This document shows, in pieces, positions 33,424-44,923 of a stretch of 64,000 nucleotides of DNA (position 1 is the stretch's first letter; each line of letters starts with the position of its first letter). Where the stretch lies: positions 130,743,307-130,807,306 of the forward strand of contig NC_037669.1 in the NCBI RefSeq assembly GCF_003255815.1, read 5' to 3'. The notes beneath the pieces are model-generated. The model saw only the letters and a list, made by a program, of their open reading frames with translations. It made no database searches and had not been told where the DNA came from. Position numbers and translations under genes: made by a program. This DNA comes from Theropithecus gelada. Lineage: Eukaryota > Chordata > Mammalia > Primates > Cercopithecidae.

Positions 33424-36018
33424 CTATAGGCCAGTATCACTGATAAGTATTGATATAAAAATCCTCAACAAAATACTAGCAAACAAAATTCAACAACATA
33501 TTAAAAAGATCATTCACCGTGACCAAGTGAAATTTATCCCAGGGCTGCAAAAATAGTTCAACATATGCAAATCAATCAACGTGATACACCATGTTAACAG
33601 AATGAAGGACAAAAACAAATGATTATTTCAATTGATGCTAAAACAAGCATTTAATAAAACTCAACATCTGTTCAGGATAAAAACCCTAAAAAAAATTGAG
33701 TATAGAAAGAACACACCTCAACATAATAAAAGCCATATATGATAGACTCACCACTAGTATCATGCCAAATGGGAAAAAACTGAAAGCCTTTCCTCTAGGA
33801 TCTAAAACACAACAAGGATGCTCACTCTCACTACTGTTATTCATCATAGTACTGGAAGTCCTAGCTGGAGCAATCAGGCAAGAGAAAGAAATAAAGGGCA
33901 TCCAAACCGGAAAGAAAGAAGTCAAATTATCCTTGTTTGCCAATGATATATTTTAATTGGAAAAACCTAAAGACCACCAAAAATCTATTAGAACTAACAA
34001 ACAAATTCACTAAAGTTGTAAGACACAAAATCAACATACAAAAATCAGTAGCATTTCTAGAAGCCAACAATAAACAATCTGAAAAGGAAATCAATAAAGT
34101 AATTTCATTTACAATAGCTACAAATAAAATTAAATACCTAGGAATTAAACAAAGTGAAAGATCTCTACAATTAAAACTATAAAAAGTTGATGTAGTTTGT
34201 AAATTGAAGAAGACACAAAAAAATAGAAAGATATCCCATGTTCATTAATTAAAAGAAACAATATTGTTAAAATATCTATACTACCCAAAGCAATTCACAG
34301 ATTCAATGCAATCCCTATCAAAGTATCAATGACATTCTTCACAGAAATGGAAAAAAAAATCCTGAAATTTACATTAAACCACAAAAGATCCAGAATAGCC
34401 AAAGCTATCTGAAGCAAAAAGAAGAAAATTGGAGGAATCACATTACCTGACTTCAAATTATACTACAGAGCTAGAGTAACTAAAACAGCATGGTACTGGC
34501 ATAAAGACAGACACAGACCAATAAAACAGAAGAGAGCCCAGAAACAAATCCATACATCTGCCATGAGCTCATTTTTAACAAAGGTGCCAAGCACATACAC
34601 TGGGGAAAGGACAGTCTCTTCAATAAATGGTGCTGGGAAAACTGGATTATCAACACACAGAAGACAGAAATTAGACCCATCTCCTACTACATACAAAAAA
34701 AAAAAAAAAAAAAAGAAGACTTAAATCTAAGACCTCAAACTATGAAACTAATAAGAGAAAACATGGGAGAATCTCTCCAAGACATTGGCCTGAGCAAAGA
34801 TTTCTTGAGTAATACCCCACAAGTACAGGGAACCAAAACAAAAATGGACAAATAACATTAAATTAAAAAGCTTCTGCACAGCAGAGAAAACAATCAACAA
34901 AGTGAAGACAAAACTCATAGAATGGGAGAACATATTTGCAAACTATCCATCTGGAATTAATAACCGGAATACATAAGGAGCTCAAACAACTCTATAGGAA
35001 AAAATCTAATAATCCAATCAAAATATGGGCAAAACATTTGAACAGACGTTTCTCAATATACATTTCATATACAAATGGCAAGCAGGTTAAAAGGTACCCC
35101 ACATCACTGATTATCAGAGAAATGCAAATCAAAACTACAATCAGATATTACCTCACTCCAGTTAAAATAGCTTTTTTTTTCCCAAAAGACAGGCAATAAC
35201 AAATGCTGGCAAGGATGTGGAGAAAAGGGAACCCTCATACACTGTTGTTGGGAATGTAAATTAGTACAACCACTATGGTTCCTCAAAAAATTAAAAACAG
35301 AGCTACCATTTGATCCCATAATCCCACCGCTAGGTATATACCCAAAAGAAAGGAAATCAGTATATCAAAGGGATATCTGCATTCTCATGTTTACTGCAGC
35401 ACTATTTACAATAGCCAAGATTTAGAAACAACCTAAGTGTCCATCAACAGATGAATGGATAAAGAAAATGTGGCACTTACACACAACGGAGTACTATTCA
35501 GCCATAAAAAAGGATGAGATCCTTCATTTGCAACAACATGGAGGAAGCTGGAGATCACTATGTTAAGTGAAATAAGCTAGGCACAGAAAGACAAACTTCA
35601 CATGTTCTCACTTATTTGTGGGAGCTAAAAACTAAAACAATTGAACTCAGAGAGAGAATGATGGTTACCAAAGGCTGGGAAGGGTAATGGGGAGGAGGGG
35701 ATGGTTTTAATGGGTTAAAAAAAAAAAAAAAGAATAAGATGTAGTATTTGATAGCACAACAGGGTGGTATAGTCAATTATTTAATTGTACATTTTAAAAC
35801 AACCAAGATACTTTAAGTGAAACAAGAAAAAAAATCAAGAGTATAATTGGATTGTTTGTAACACAAAGGATAAATGCTTGATGTGATGGATATCCCACTT
35901 ACTCCCATTTGATTTTTATACATTGTATGTCCATATCAAAATATCTCATATACTCCATAAATATATATATCAATGACATACATACAGATAAGAATTAAAA
36001 ATTAAAAACAAAAAACAA
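32680..36018 (+). mobile_element. 5'-truncated L1 LINE
   Basis: Sense L1 from within ORF2 (about 32780) to the 3' UTR. The reverse transcriptase region is recognisable near 33480-33960, with GGATGCTCACTCTCACTAC, and the FAND catalytic motif appears degraded as FAND near 33937. The C-terminal landmark GAGTACTATTCAGCCATAAA lies near 35490. The frame is broken repeatedly, and a (CA)n has grown inside. L1PB/L1MA age by divergence. Confidence 0.92.
33390..33420. repeat. (CA)n microsatellite inside L1
   Basis: About 15 uninterrupted CA units. Likely polymorphic. Confidence 0.97.
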
Positions 36019-36029
36019 AGTGACATCAG

Positions 36030-36190
36030 GGTCAGCAGGTCTGTTGTCTGTTTTTTAAAATAACACATTATTAGGACACAGCCACTCTCATTTACACATT
36101 GTCTATGGCCCTTTCATGCCACAACAGGAGAGCTGAGTAGTTGTGATAGAGACCATATAACGTCCAAAGCCTTAAATATTTATTTGATCC
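36030..36190 (+). mobile_element. hAT-Charlie-type fragment
   Basis: AGGACACAGCCACTCTCATT, ATTGTCTATGGCCCTTTCAT and GCTGAGTAGTTGTGATAGAG match the Charlie-group element also present at 55690, here in the opposite sense. Confidence 0.65.
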
Positions 36191-36467
36191 TACTATAAGT
36201 TACAGGATAAAAGACTTAGATACAGGGAAGAGTGATGAATTGGGGATATTCTGTGATCTACTAATGTGATATTGTTTTATTAAATATATTTACAAAGAAT
36301 TGTCAATGGCTTTGAAAGGGCTTATTATTTTATAACAATAAAGAAGGCACAAAAACTATATATACAGTATGATCTCACCACTAATCATCTGTAAGTTATA
36401 TTACATATAAATAATTCACATAAATTATTTTCATATATATTTTTATTATATTATTTTTTATTAATTT

Positions 36468-36745
36468 TTTTTGACAGAGTCTCACTCTTCTGCCCAGGCT
36501 GGAGTGAAGTGGTGCAATCTCAGCTCACTGCAACCTCCGCCCGCCAGGTTCAAGCAATTCTCCTGCCTCAGCCTCCCAAGTACCTGGGATTACAGGCGCC
36601 CTCCACCACACCTGGCTAATTTTTGTACTTTTAGTAGAGATGGGCTTTTGCTATGTTGGCCAGACTGGTCTCAAACTCCTAACCTCAGGTGATCCACCCC
36701 CTCTTGAAGTGCTAGGATTACAGGCAAGAGCCACAGCACTCAGCC
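36468..36745 (-). mobile_element. AluS
   Basis: Antisense Alu from GACAGAGTCTCACTC to CACAGCACTCAGCCC, with a small deletion in the left monomer. Confidence 0.94.
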
Positions 36746-36759
36746 CATATATATATATA

Positions 36760-39405
36760 TTAAAGGCAAGCCACAGACTGGGAGAAAACAGTTGTAAAAT
36801 ACATATTAACAAAGGACTATTATCCAAAATACACATCTTAAAACAAGAAAACAACCCAATTTAAAAATGGGCAAAAATCTGAACCGATACATCACCAAGA
36901 TATACAGGTGGCAAATAAGCATATGAAAAGATATTTATCATCATTTGTCATTGGGGAACTGCAAATGAAAACAGCAATGAGATACTACTGCACACCTATT
37001 TGAATGGCTAAAATCTAAAAACAACTGACACTACCAAATGCTGACAAGGATGCAGAGCAACAGGAACTCTCATTCACTGAAGGTGGTAATGCAAAAGGAT
37101 CCAGTCACTTTGGAAGACAGTTTGGTGGTGTCTTCCAAAGCTAAACAATCTTACTATAAGATCCAGCAATCATGATTCTAGGTGTTTATCCAATTGATTT
37201 TAAAACCTAAGTTCACAGAAAAACCTGACCATGAATGTTTATAGCAACTTTATTCATAATCACCAACAGCTGGAAGTACTCAAGATGTCTTTCAATAGAT
37301 AAATGGATAAGCAAACTATGGTACATCCATACTATAAAATATAATTCAGCAAATAAAAAGAAATGAGCTAAGAAGCCACAAAATACATACAACATTAAAA
37401 ATGCATTACTAAGTTAAAGAAGCCAGTACGGAAAGCTACATGTTATATGATTTCAATTATACAACATTCTGAAAAAGGCAAAACTACAGAGACAGTAAAA
37501 TGATTAGTGGTTGCTAAGAGTTTAGGGTTTAGGATGAATAGGAGAAACACAGATGATTTTTAGGGCAGTAAAATTCTATCTAATACTGTAATGCAGATAC
37601 AAGACATTACCCATCTGTCAAAACCGTAGAAATCTACAACACAAAAAGTAAATTTAAAAAAATCATTTAGGAGGTCAGGTCATCCCAGGAAGAAATGAAG
37701 ACTATGATAAGACTAACTCTTTTACAAGTATATGAAACAACTGCACTAAAGGGAATGGGGAGAAGGTGCTGACCGAAATAACTCTGGAAATGAGAACAGT
37801 CTGTAAGACTAAGGGTGAAAGGGAACTGCACATAAAACATTTGCTGTAGTTAATAAAGTTATTTTTTACAGGATGTAGGTTAATAATTCTCGTACTACTA
37901 TACTTGTATACTGGAATTTAATAAGTAAATGGATGGCAGATGGTAGAAATCAGGTTTCACACTGTTGGAATGGCAGTTCACAGATAAACAAGGTCAAGTA
38001 GCTAGACTGACCCATGCAGTAATTAATTATAATTGGAGACATCAGTATAAATGGATGGCAGATGGTGGAAATCAGGTTTTACACTGTTGGAATGAGAGTT
38101 CACAGATAAACAAGGACAGGTAGCTAGACTGACCCATGTAGTAATTAATTATAATTGGAGACATCAGTATGACTTCATGTGTACTTTAATGGAGATATAT
38201 TTGATACATATAGAAATATTTATAAATATATATAAATACATAGGTTAGTAAAACAGCATTTTTTTTACTCTGTCAGCTGAGAGGAACTAAATGAAACAAC
38301 CTCTCAGTAGCAGCAAGCATACCTAGCACTTAGATGTTGGTTTCCATAACCATTCTCCAATAAATAAAACCAGAGTTCCTTAAAAAAAATGACCAATTCT
38401 AGGGCAATAAATACACAAGATGAGTCTGTAACACCTTATAGTACCAGAATGTAAGGAAATGCTCAAACACACACACATCATAACACAATGATGGGGGTAT
38501 GTCAAAGGACCATACACCCAAAGGAGACAACTGAAAGAGCTCCCAACGGCCAAAGCTAGAACAATTCGAACAAAACAATTAAAATAGTATCAGATTATAA
38601 CACCAAGTATAAAATAAATATTCATGACTCCATATGGCTAAACATGACTGAAATAATTAGCAAATTACAAAGAGACAAATCTCCCATCCAGGAGAATTCC
38701 AAATAATTTACATAGATATCCCATGCTTAAGGAGGGGCAGTATAACTCACGCCTCTGGGCTGTGCACAGTGACTTCCTTCCAAAGTGTACAGTAAGGAAA
38801 CGGGGAAAAAAAGAGTAACTTTACAGTGGAGAAACCTGACAAACTCTACCTCAGTCAGGTGATCAAGGTGAACATCAACAGTGAGAAATCATGTTGATAG
38901 TAAATACCACTGAAATTATGTCATGAAAATGGCACTTTGCCTTTGCAGTTTTTCTCCCAATAACCTATAACCCCAGTCTTATCATGAGAAAAACATCAAA
39001 TTCCAATAGCAGAACATCCTATAAAATATCTGAGCAGTATTCCTCAAAACGGTTAAGATCATCAAAAACAAAGGAAATCTGAGAAACTGCCACTACAAAG
39101 AGGAGCATAAGGAAACACGACAACTAAACGTAATGTGACACCCTGGATGGGGTCCTGGAAAAGAAAATTAGATAATAACTAAGGAATTCTAAATATATGG
39201 ACTTTAGTTAGTAATAATGTATCAATATTGGCTCATTAATTATAATGAGCATATAATAATGTTTTATATCATACTGATATAAAATGTTAATAGGGAAAAC
39301 TGGGTATGGAGTATATGGGGATTCCCTGTAGGGTTTTCTTAATTTTTCTGCTAAATGTAAAACTAAATAGAAAATAATGCCTATTAAAAAAAGAAAAATA
39401 TCAAA
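36760..39405 (+). mobile_element. Old L1M LINE, 3' half
   Basis: ORF2 3' region (GGCAAATAAGCATATGAAAA, GAAAAACCTGACCATGAATG) then a long 3' UTR. UTR landmarks are GGAGAAGGTGCTGACCGAA, CCTCAGTCAGGTGATCAAGG and GTATGGAGTATATGGGGATT. Highly diverged, so no coding capacity. Subfamily uncertain (L1ME/L1M4 group). Confidence 0.75.
37927..38170. repeat. 122-bp tandem duplication
   Basis: Two units, 37927-38048 and 38049-38170, differing at seven positions (about 94% identical) within the L1M 3' UTR. Confidence 0.95.
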
Positions 39406-39639
39406 ATGTTAACAGTGAATCCCTGTGGTAGGATTATGTGTAATTTCTACATTTGTCTTTATGGTTCTCTATACCACATGAATTTTCCAGAACAAACTCT
39501 ATGACTCTATGCTGCTCTAAAAGTGTATGCATACAAAATGCAACAAGTAACAAGTCATTTCTCAACTTGTTTAAATACTAAACACTGAAACTGTTTAAAA
39601 ATTTTAAAAGCAGAAACTATTGAATTACAATTTGTTGCA

Positions 39640-39760
39640 CACTGACTATGCTAAGAATTTTAGCAATCCCTTTTAACAAACTGAAGAAACAGGTGTTCAG
39701 AAAGTTTAAGTCATGTAGCTAATAAGTGACAGGTAAGCTGATTCCAAAACATTTTCATTT
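39640..39760 (-). mobile_element. MIR SINE fragment
   Basis: AAACTGAAGAAACAGGTGTTC and CATGTAGCTAATAAGTGACAG in antisense MIR order. Confidence 0.65.
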
Positions 39761-40565
39761 TCATCATACAGCTCCCAAGAATTGTCTAGCACTTAATAAA
39801 CTAGTTCTAGTACATACTTTACCTTAGAGTACTTCACAACAACAATGCTGTGAAGCAGGTGATAAAGACCATATTTATGTGAAACTGTGTCAGAAGGAAA
39901 ATGTCTAACAGGCACCACTGAAGTGCTGACTCCAACAAAAACAAAATAAAATTGCCATCACATAAAACAATACAAGCAACATTGCTACAGAAACGTAGTG
40001 GCTGCCCAACCTATTCCAAATAACCTTTAATTACTATAGATCTTGCTTTGTCACCCTGAATCATGTCTTTTCCCTAGACAATAACGCAGTTTTCAAAATG
40101 TACCAAGTCAATCAACTAAAGTTCAATTTTCTTATCACATTATTTTGAAGTACAGAAAGATACCTAGACTGATTTCTTGCTGTCATCAAGGCTCACTACC
40201 CCACTGATCAAGTTATTTCAACATGTGACAGAACTGATAAGCTGAGAATGCGTAACACTGACATCGGTGTTTTTTTTATGAAGCCATTTCATGATTCCTT
40301 AAATCACAGATGACTCAATTCAAACTGCCCTATTTTTAAGTACATTCGTTCCTCATGATGCAAAATAAGCTAAGAGTAATGTGGGGCCTGAACAAGAAAA
40401 ATTCAAATCCTGCCCAAAAAGTTATATCAGCATATGAACAAGATCAAATACAGAGAAGCACCTGTCAAAAGGACGTAAGCCCCAGCTTGAAGGGGTACCC
40501 ACTGGCCAATTCTGGAACAATATGAACATCAAAATAAAAAACAAGAAAACCACCAAACTGCTATG
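39761..40565. other. Intergenic, nothing recognised
   Basis: No repeat family or coding signal recognised. Confidence 0.4.
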
Positions 40566-40806
40566 GACTGGATGTCTCTTATGAAGAGATAAGAAATACT
40601 AGAGAGTTCTCGCTCTGCATGTGAGAGGATGGCAAGAAGACAGCCACGTATGTGCAAACCAGGAAGAGGGCTCTCACCAGAATCTGACCATGCTAGCTAG
40701 CACCCTGATCTCAGACTTCCTAGCCTCCAGAACTGTGAAAACGTTTGCTTTCTTATTCAGCTACCTAGTCTATGGTATTCTGTTATAGCAACCCCAACTA
40801 TAACAC
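40566..40806 (+). mobile_element. MLT1/MST-type ERVL-MaLR LTR
   Basis: GGACTGGATGTCTCTTATG at the left; GACTTCCTAGCCTCCAGAAC and GTCTATGGTATTCTGTTATA at the right: the sense order of MaLR LTR ends. The middle is partly deleted. Confidence 0.75.
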
Positions 40807-40814
40807 AACTCAGT

Positions 40815-42360
40815 TCTTAAAAATAGATGAAAGATTTGAACAGCCATTTTACTGACGAAAAGCTATACATAACAAGCACATGAAAAGATGTTCAGTATTA
40901 TTAGCCATTAGGGAAACACAAATTAAAAATCACAAAAAGACACCACCATCCACCTATTAAACTGACAATATCAAAAGATGACAAGGATGCAGAGTAAGTG
41001 AAACACTCACACACTGCTGGTGGGAAAGCACAATGGCACAAGCCACTTTTGAAAACAGTTTGACAGGTTTTTGCAAAGTTAAATATAGGATGCAACAATT
41101 CCACTCCTGATTATTTACCCAAGTAAAATAAAAACCTGTATAGAAACATTGATAGCAGCTTTACTACTAATCAGCAAATACTAGAAACTCAAACATACCT
41201 CAACATAGGAATGAATAAACTGTGATATTGATAATGCAATATTACTCAGAAACAAAAAGGAACGGACTTTGATTTACACAACACCTTAGATGAATCTCAA
41301 GTGCACCATGCTGAGTGAAAGAAATCAGACTTAAAAGGCTACATACTGTATGATTTCATTTATATATTTTGAAAAAAGCAAACTATGAAGTTAGAAAACA
41401 GATCAGAAATTGCCAGGGTTTAAGGATGTGAGGATTTGAAAACAACAACAACAACAAAAAGACATTTTTTGGGGGTGGATGTGATAGAACTGTTCTATAA
41501 TTGAACTGTAGTAATTACATGATCTATGTGTTAAAAGCCATGATCTGTACATCAAAGAGAAATTTCACTGTACACTGAAAATACATTTTTAAAAAATCAA
41601 GTAAAAATAACTATTGCAAAGGGCAAGATCCCATTGTATTAAAGTAAAAATTCAAGAGTCCACAATGACATCAAAAACAACTGAATAAGCAAATATATGA
41701 AAAAAGAGATAGCTCTTCCTTACAACAGAAAACCAACAAATGACCAAGTTTGGGAACTTCTGAACCAATCAACAGCACACGCTTCCTGATACTATGCATT
41801 GAGAATTTGGCATCACTCCTGGCATAGTCCTGCCAAAAGGACATAACCTAAAATTAATCATAAGAAAACATCAGACAAACCCAAATTGAGGTCACTCTAC
41901 AAAACAACTGGCTTGGCCTCTTCAAAAATGTCAATTACATAAAACATTACACTCAGAACTGGTCCAGATTAAAGACTGAAGAGATATGAGAACCTAATAC
42001 AACACGGAATCTTAGATTTACTATTTTTATGAAGGACTTTATTGAGATTACTGACAACATCTCAATATGGCCTATCAGATAACAGTTTTGTGTCAATGTT
42101 AATTTTCTGATAGTGATCACTGCACTGTGATTCGAGAATTCCTTGTTTTTTGGACGGGGGAAATATTTAGAGGATAAAGCAGCATCATATCTGCATTTTA
42201 CTCTTAAATGGTTGAGGAAAAAATAATTAGTGAGAAGGGGAAAGCAAGCAAATGAGGTAGATTGTTTACATTTGGCAAATCTGGATAAACGGTATCCGGG
42301 AATGCTTGCAACCTTTTTGTAAGTCTGAAATTATGGATAAAAATATTTTTAAAAATAAAC
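40815..42360 (+). mobile_element. Old L1M LINE, 3' end
   Basis: GCACATGAAAAGATGTTCAG, CACACACTGCTGGTGGGAAA and ACTGTATGATTTCATTTATA mark ORF2 3' and early 3' UTR. The remainder to 42355 is an old L1M 3' UTR with CCTAAAATTAATCATAAG. A second element of the same general type as 36760-39405. Confidence 0.75.
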
Positions 42361-42607
42361 ATTCCTTAGGCTGGAAATAACATACCCAGTTATGTAAGGA
42401 CTGACTCAATGTGAGCACATTTACTAAAATTAAAGAATCTAGGGGAAACTCTGGTACTAAGTACTGACCAGGGAGGCATTTCCTGGCACACGGCCCAGAG
42501 CTTCTGGGTTCTACTAAGGCAAATAATTAGCTTGATGCTGTTAAACATCTCAGTTACACAAGCAACTCTACCCCTGATCTTTTCTTGCTCATCAGTGACT
42601 TTTTTTA

Positions 42608-42901
42608 TTGGGGGAGTTGGGGGACAGAGTCTCACTCTGTCGCCCAGGCTAGAGTGCAGTGGCGAGATCTCGACTCACTGCAACCTCTGCCTCCTGGGTT
42701 CAAGCGATTCTCCTGCCTCAGTGTCCCGAGTAGCTGGGACTACATGTGTGCACCACCACGCCCGGCTAATTTTTGCATTTTTAGTAGAGATAGGTTTCAC
42801 TACGTTGGAAAGGCTGGTCTTGAACTCCTGGCCTCAAGTGATCCGCCCTCCTCAGCCTCCCAAAGTGCTGGGATCACAGGCATGAGCCACCGCACCTGGC
42901 C
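42608..42901 (-). mobile_element. AluS
   Basis: Antisense Alu from GACAGAGTCTCACTCTGTC to CCACCGCACCTGGCC. Confidence 0.96.
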
Positions 42902-43426
42902 CCTCAGTGACTTTTGACTCTAAATCAGCAGCTTCAAGTGCAGATTTGGCTACAAAAAAATAATGACCATACTGACTTGTAAATTAGTTGTATTTATAAA
43001 TTGGTTATAAATCATGTTCTTGTGCATTTGATTAATACCAGCCTTCCCAAGCCATAACAACTGTGGAACATGATTAAGAATACTGGGTGACCCACAAGCC
43101 TCTTGAGTATGGGAACCTTACTACAGTATAGATTTATCAAGGTTATTTAACTTTGTGCAAGCTCTTGGATGAGTTTTTCTCCTAGCTACATTCGTTTGCC
43201 TGTCATAGTCTTTCAACCGAAAAATTTCAATACTTAGTAGAGCATCAAAATGAGTAAGACTAAATAAGACTCAATAAGGTTAGTGGGAAACTATATTTTT
43301 CAGTGGGAAGATTATAAAAGTACTCAAATAACATTAACAATTCTACTCTGGAAAACTGCATGCTTTCTCATGTAAATATGACAACGATGCAACCATTTCA
43401 AACACACGAAAAAGGGCAAGGATGGC
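42902..43426. other. Intergenic, nothing recognised
   Basis: Between the last Alu and the possible NMD3 3' end. No feature recognised. Confidence 0.4.
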
Positions 43427-44792
43427 TTTATTTTCATGCTTTAAAATATCTTGACATGGAAGATGTAAACACAGACCACCAATGAGAACCTGCTTTGGTC
43501 AATCTTACCTTTCAAGAACTAGGACAAGCCTTTCCTACTAGGCCACCACCAAAGACAGCATATGGCTTTTAGATCCACAATTTTAACAAAATATGCAGAC
43601 AGAAAAGAAGCCACTATAGAAAACTTAGGCCTTTATTCATAATTTCAAAATTGGAAAGTCCAGTATTAAAAAAAAGAAAAATGTTTCACACAGTGGCACT
43701 TGCTCAATCTCTTTATTTAATGGCACACACAGAATAAATGAATTAGCTCTTAGTTGTGGCATACTTAGTAAGTCTGATCTTACTTATAGAAATAGGATCT
43801 TAATAATTCATTCTCAGAATACTTTAAAACCTAAGCCAGTTTGTCTTTCAAGGATGTGGAAAGCATTCCTCATTCAAATCTGATTAATAATGGTTTTATA
43901 AAGTATGTACCTCATTTTTATTAGTCATTATCTTCATGCTGGATTCTAATATTCTTTTTGATGGTGATGTGTTCAATGACAGAAATTTATAGAGAGAAAA
44001 TTCCTTCTCAATTTATAAACAAAAATTTTAAAAGCAGCATTTTTGATGTGGTAGGAATATATTTATATGAGAAAAGCAGCTACTACCCTAAACTGGCAAA
44101 AATAACAAAAGAACAAATTGTTATTTAACCTTTAAATAATGAGTCTCTATTTGCTATAAATCTACAGACATTTTAAATGTATTTCCTCCTACTGCAATAA
44201 AAATTAAGGTAACTCTCTAACAGCTTTTGAAGAGTTAACTTCGTAAGGAAATAAAAAAGATTGACTTGCCTCCTGAATGTCCAGTGATAAACTGAACCCT
44301 AATTTTCCTATCTTAAGAACATAAAAATGATGTAAAGTGGATCAAAGTATGTACCAAGTTAATATTAAAAATGCTTCTTCATATGGTTTTTTACTAAAGT
44401 AATCAATGTAAAAATAATGTAAAAATGTGTTTTTGCTTGAATATTTAGTGAATGTTCAAGGAATCACAATTTTTGAGCTTTTACATCCAGAGTACTATAC
44501 TATGTGAAAATACTACAGTGCCTCATATAAAAAAGCACAGTGATAAAATTCCACATGTAAAATAGCCTAAATATCAATAGTAATTACATTCTCCATAATC
44601 TTTTATTATCTAAAACTTCAAAGTCATCCATCTTTTTCAGTGGTTTGAGTGAGCACTCAAAACAATCATGTTTATTCAGGTTTAAAACTAAATTTCTCCT
44701 CTTGAAATCTGGAGGCATAGAGAGTAGACACTTAAGGTAATTTTGTCCAACTTCTTAAGCCCATGTATGTGGAAACAGTCTACAACATCTCA
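43427..44792 (-). other. NMD3: NMD3 3' UTR region with candidate poly(A) signals
   Basis: Sequence downstream of the NMD3 stop, free of recognisable repeats. AATAAA hexamers on the minus strand lie at 44671-44676, 44602-44607, 43917-43922, 43712-43717, 43632-43637 and 43427-43432. I cannot tell which is used, so the 3' end of the transcript is uncertain. Confidence 0.6.
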
Positions 44793-44923
44793 TTATGTCA
44801 TCATTGATGCACCTTCTTCACCAGTGGCATCTTGGGAAATGTGAAGGTCTTCGAGCATCTCAGCCAGACTAATTCGAGGTGCTCCTTCATCATCTGTGTC
44901 ACTTTCCACAGGGATGGTTGAAT
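44793..44923 (-). CDS. NMD3: NMD3 last coding exon with NES, residues 461-503 and stop
   Basis: 131 nt reading STIPVESDTDDEG to EEGASMMT, then TAA and an immediate TGA. LAEMLEDLHI at residues 480-489 is the leucine-rich, CRM1-dependent nuclear export signal. The acceptor is TTTTTAG, preceded by a T-rich tract. I recall SAIPVES and MLT at the human equivalents of STIPVES and MMT. Confidence 0.96.
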
